From NCBI RefSeq assembly GCF_900155395.1, contig NZ_LT699728.1:62001-126000 (forward strand): 64,000 nucleotides of DNA, written 5' to 3'. Made by a program: the position numbers and the translations under genes. This stretch comes from Merdibacter massiliensis. Its GTDB lineage: Bacteria > Bacillota_I > Bacilli_A > Erysipelotrichales > Erysipelotrichaceae. This document shows, in pieces, positions 61,901 through 64,000 of this stretch. Position 1 is the stretch's first letter; every line of letters starts with the position of its first letter. The notes beneath the pieces were generated by a model that saw only the letters and a list, made by a program, of their open reading frames with translations, did no database searches and was not told the DNA's origin.

Positions 61901-64000
61901 TGGCTGTGCCAGATTGATCTCATAATAAGAACGTCCGTTTGGATCGCTTTTTCTTTGCAGAGAAAGACCTTGTGCCTTTTGTTTGACACCATCTTTCCAA
62001 TAGTAGACGGCCGCATCCGTATAATAAGTGGAATCATCCGGTGCCGCAACGGCAAAGCGATCCATCTGAAAACTCTGATCCAGCTGGATCGTCAGTCCCC
62101 ATCCTTCATTTCCGGTATGGTACGTGACCGCATCATCCCAGTCATTGATCTGATAATAAGAAGAAAAGTCATTGTCGGCGATACCGAGTGCACTGACATC
62201 ATGATCAAGAGGGCTATTGTACATCATCGTGCCTGCACGGCGTGTAACGCTGACGATATGATCGCTTAATTCGCCTTCTTCCTTTGTGCCATTGATAATG
62301 CGGTACTGAGAGAAGATCACCGGCTGATTTCCTTTGGTCTGGACCGTTGCTTCTAATGATGCAGGACCCTCTCCATGTTCATTGACGGCCGTTACATAAA
62401 TGTGATACGTTGTTTGATCTTCCAAGTCATACAGCGTATGGTTGGTCTTTGTGATCCCGGTCACAGTTTGATACTGTGTATCTCCTTGTTTTTTATAATA
62501 CAAGTTATAACTGTCCGCTGCCTGCCCTTTTGGTGCGCTCCATGTTGCCTGAATGATCTTGTAATCGCTGCTTAATTTTAAAGAATCTGGTGCATCCGGG
62601 ATCGAATCATATCTTGGCGTGGCCTGATACGTTTTTTCATAGCCGCTTTTCCAGTTTCCATTGACCGACTGTACCGCGATCGTATATGTTTTCTTATTTT
62701 CCAAAGAACGATTGCGGAAATTTTTGATTTCGATCTTCGTATTTTTTGTATCGATGACTTCTGTATAACCGTCCAAAGTGATCAATACCTGATATCCGGT
62801 AATGTTCGTTGTTTTTTTCCAGGCGATTGCAATCGTTTGATTTCCGGCAGTCACTTCAATGACTTCCGGTATGTCCAGTGTCGGTGCAGGAATATAGTTT
62901 TCCATCTTGTTGACAAACTCGACGCTGGTGATCTCCGCCAAAGTTGCATCTTTTTGCGCCATTGAGGTAATCGTAATGGTAACTTTTTTCACCGCCAGCT
63001 GGCCGTTTAATTTGATCGTCAACTGTCCATTGGCATCCGTCTGCGCGCTACCGATCACATTCGTCATGCGCAAACGTGATGCGCCGATGATGATCTGTCC
63101 GGTTTTTTCCACGCCGTTTTCCATATAGGTGATTTCAACCGTTCCCGTGTCGATCGGATTATTTGCCGGTGTCTGCAAAACCAGACCATCCATTTCGATT
63201 TGTTCCTGAGATGCAGGCAATGTAAACGAAATCGCTACTGGATTTTCTTCACTGATCACCGTTTGCTCTCCTGCCGGCCGCAGAGATACGGAACCGGTAC
63301 CAGATAACAGATCAGAAATACTGCCTTCCTGCACTGTATCTTGTCCTACTTCTCCTTGAATGATGCCCGGAGCGATCGTAGAAACGATATTTCCCTGCTT
63401 CACAGTATAAGAAAGATCATCTACGTACAGCATGCGTACCGCTTTTTCCAGATCCAGCAAATTGATGACCCCATTGCCATCTACATCGCAGTTAGCATCA
63501 TAGACGCCTGTTTCGATTGCATCCGTCACTGCGTTAACATCCTCTTTGTTCACTGTTCCATCCTGATTGAAGTCGCCATATGGCATGTTTCCGATTCCTT
63601 CCATCTCCATGGAACCGGCGGCAACCGTGATGCTGTAGTCATACCCCTTTTCAATTGTCACATTTTGTTCATAAGCTGCAAAACCAGCCGCTTCGATGCA
63701 CAAAACATAGACACCTGGAGCAAGTGCATCAAAGTTCGCCGATACCAGATCACTTTGCTGCTCATCAAAATTCAGGGTCTTTCTTTGATCCGTGTCTTTC
63801 AAGTACACTTGAAAAGATCGTGTTTGTTCCCCCATCCATGTATCTTGCAAAGTTACTTTCAAAGAACTCGTATAATCTACAGTTTCTGTAATAGCAATAT
63901 TGTCTTCCACATGTTCTGATTTATCGCTGTTTTCCTGCGAATCAACTGTTTCTGTTAATGTTTCCTCATTGCCGTTTTCGGCATGTAAGGTAAACATTCC
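58922..64000 (-). CDS. Giant secreted M60-like (enhancin) metalloprotease with dockerin, Fn3 and discoidin domains (5' partial)
   Basis: At least 1691 residues; the start lies beyond the window (the visible GMFTLHA|EN looks like the end of a signal peptide). In order, numbered from the codon at 63997: a carboxypeptidase-like beta domain (about 43-128), a type I dockerin (about 140-191, with two calcium loops DFNQDGTVNKEDVNAV and DVDGNGVINLLDLEKAV), a beta region, two Fn3 domains (about 380-560), a discoidin-like domain, the M60 gluzincin core with HEIGHQ (about 1107-1112) and downstream ITNNYFAL, and a second discoidin near 1480-1600. M60 proteases cleave mucins. No membrane anchor of its own. 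Confidence 0.88.
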   Translation of the reverse strand, partial: GMFTLHAENGNEETLTETVDSQENSDKSEHVEDNIAITETVDYTSSLKVTLQDTWMGEQTRSFQVYLKDTDQRKTLNFDEQQSDLVSANFDALAPGVYVLCIEAAGFAAYEQNVTIEKGYDYSITVAAGSMEMEGIGNMPYGDFNQDGTVNKEDVNAVTDAIETGVYDANCDVDGNGVINLLDLEKAVRMLYVDDLSYTVKQGNIVSTIAPGIIQGEVGQDTVQEGSISDLLSGTGSVSLRPAGEQTVISEENPVAISFTLPASQEQIEMDGLVLQTPANNPIDTGTVEITYMENGVEKTGQIIIGASRLRMTNVIGSAQTDANGQLTIKLNGQLAVKKVTITITSMAQKDATLAEITSVEFVNKMENYIPAPTLDIPEVIEVTAGNQTIAIAWKKTTNITGYQVLITLDGYTEVIDTKNTKIEIKNFRNRSLENKKTYTIAVQSVNGNWKSGYEKTYQATPRYDSIPDAPDSLKLSSDYKIIQATWSAPKGQAADSYNLYYKKQGDTQYQTVTGITKTNHTLYDLEDQTTYHIYVTAVNEHGEGPASLEATVQTKGNQPVIFSQYRIINGTKEEGELSDHIVSVTRRAGTMMYNSPLDHDVSALGIADNDFSSYYQINDWDDAVTYHTGNEGWGLTIQLDQSFQMDRFAVAAPDDSTYYTDAAVYYWKDGVKQKAQGLSLQRKSDPNGRSYYEINLAQPIESDQIQLGLQVSYYGTRRIQVAEVRLYEYDSLADDIRALYQDDLYLSLNKQVDESDFAALQTRIDTTINGDYHPQRAALQAELDAARQLYAEQKELHDVLHVHTNISASYDSALKLSGLNAWQPLGITAKAEDEIVIYVGTNNGSRGSKSKLQLVVTQQHGEYDQLSKTIALNVGRNVITIPALTTTDVEKGGALYIQYTGSQTSDSYAVRVNGGNPIPVLDLVGITEEGERQQRIQSYVEELSAYVEQLQAKHEEHSRKFLFFSLESYDEKTCVNNMTDILLDHMMISVPASQVFDALTSGQEEEQIQYTADAMDAMLELFYQHKGLSDTFAQESDPSLISGNRLPSQHLNIRYMKMFSGAFMYAAGNHIGIEWDSVKELILKQEPIIDENGKLVEGSYFGWGIAHEIGHQINQGAYAINEITNNYFALVAQADGTNGGVRFDYADVYDKVTSNALGYSSNVFTQLGMYWQLHLAYDEGYAQKMYADYQDIFAHRLFARVDSYARNSALFNNGEWERKLVLSGDKDQDLMRLVSAAACKDLTSFFTRWGFVPNEETAAFMNQFPEETRAIYYISDDAKTFDLEGKASSLAGLSVITNVDSSVKNGNVTLTIHPNEAYQDQILGYEIVRVTTQKGNIEKEVVGFTRQTTFTDTITMGSRAVHYEVYPIDQLTNRGAVATTDALKVISDGSYEKDQFTVSTNMVSQQDHAQEATPQDPCAPETHAAIHMVLDGDHSEEYSGEAQKDPYVLIDLKQTLEVSALRYHAKSNLISDYVIEVSVDGKQYTSVATGTFDMEEGSDTVYFQNGSDPWVTTYDIRYIKLTAKGQAKQTIGITELDILGPSGDNIEFSDDQGRVTIGKLAAEFVYDQENDLSIPAGSIVFAGSYKGNPAYNVVVLYDADGSIVGGTNAQGELVAQQIILAPDPGNALLGEVSKGTWIYWIEPEHATTLPSQIKAELYRVDNAWTNEGERLTSDTLYIDVPAQLEDIVIEK
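63425..63580 (-). other. Dockerin coding segment in the M60 protease
   Basis: Two duplicated EF-hand-like loops separated by about 17 residues: YGDFNQDGTVNKEDV and NCDVDGNGVINLLDL. Asp/Asn residues fall at the calcium positions of both loops. Most dockerins are C-terminal; this one is near the N-terminus. Confidence 0.85.

Noticed and set aside
1-64000. CRISPR arrays, tRNAs, rRNAs, integrase or prophage
   Set aside because: No spaced direct-repeat arrays, tRNA-like cloverleaf sequences, rRNA segments or integrase genes were recognised by eye.

Overview
The window looks like a low-to-moderate-GC Bacillota chromosome. Its gene order is Bacillus-like (rodZ-pgsA-cinA-recA; ypmB-like/dnaD/nth near recU-ponA; yqeG-yqeH-yhbY-nadD-yqeK-rsfS). 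It also has gut-commensal traits: an M60 mucinase-type protease, a dockerin, membrane-anchored surface proteins and a VanG/VanC-like ligase neighbourhood. I infer a gut Erysipelotrichia-type bacterium; no rRNA or other decisive marker is present, so the genus is open. No CRISPR array, tRNA or replication origin was recognised.

Layout. 0-2.4 kb: methionine ABC importer metNIQ (metQ cut by the window edge) behind a methionine T-box. 2.4-8.3 kb: an unknown gene, a shrunken HutI-like protein, an alpha/beta hydrolase, a complete ISL3 element sitting in the loop of an old terminator, and NAD salvage genes pncA-pncB. 8.3-18.6 kb: core genes recA, cinA C-domain, pgsA, rodZ, rnpB, gpsB, recU, PBP1A, aspartate kinase, nth, dnaD and a ypmB-like gene. 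18.6-23.2 kb: the yqe ribosome/NAD operon with a nadD-yqeK fusion. 23.3-32 kb: an SDR, a PdaA-like deacetylase, and an apparent murF-ddl-alr-acyltransferase-FAD oxidoreductase operon, which suggests control of the D-amino-acid end of peptidoglycan. 32-34 kb: a Na/Pi transporter behind repeated TTTACAT boxes.

34-40 kb is an accessory, AT-rich stretch: an O-antigen-ligase-like polymerase, a surface protein, a catalytically degenerate D,D-carboxypeptidase homologue and an HTH regulator. 40-48.5 kb: VanZ, a MocR-type regulator without its PLP lysine, a divergent ECF S-component, and two Mg-type P-ATPases flanking a receiver-less winged-helix regulator. 48.7-51.9 kb: an orphan IS3 OrfA and a large surface protein broken by a frameshift after its signal peptide. 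51.9-58.1 kb: ppk-ppx, a pyridoxamine-kinase pair, a Crp/Fnr regulator, and Fe-S and cupin genes.

58.2-64 kb is the most striking region: a giant secreted M60 metalloprotease carrying a dockerin is followed 16 bp later by a small membrane-anchored protein with a cohesin-like ectodomain. Together they look like a two-gene, cellulosome-style surface device for glycoprotein degradation.
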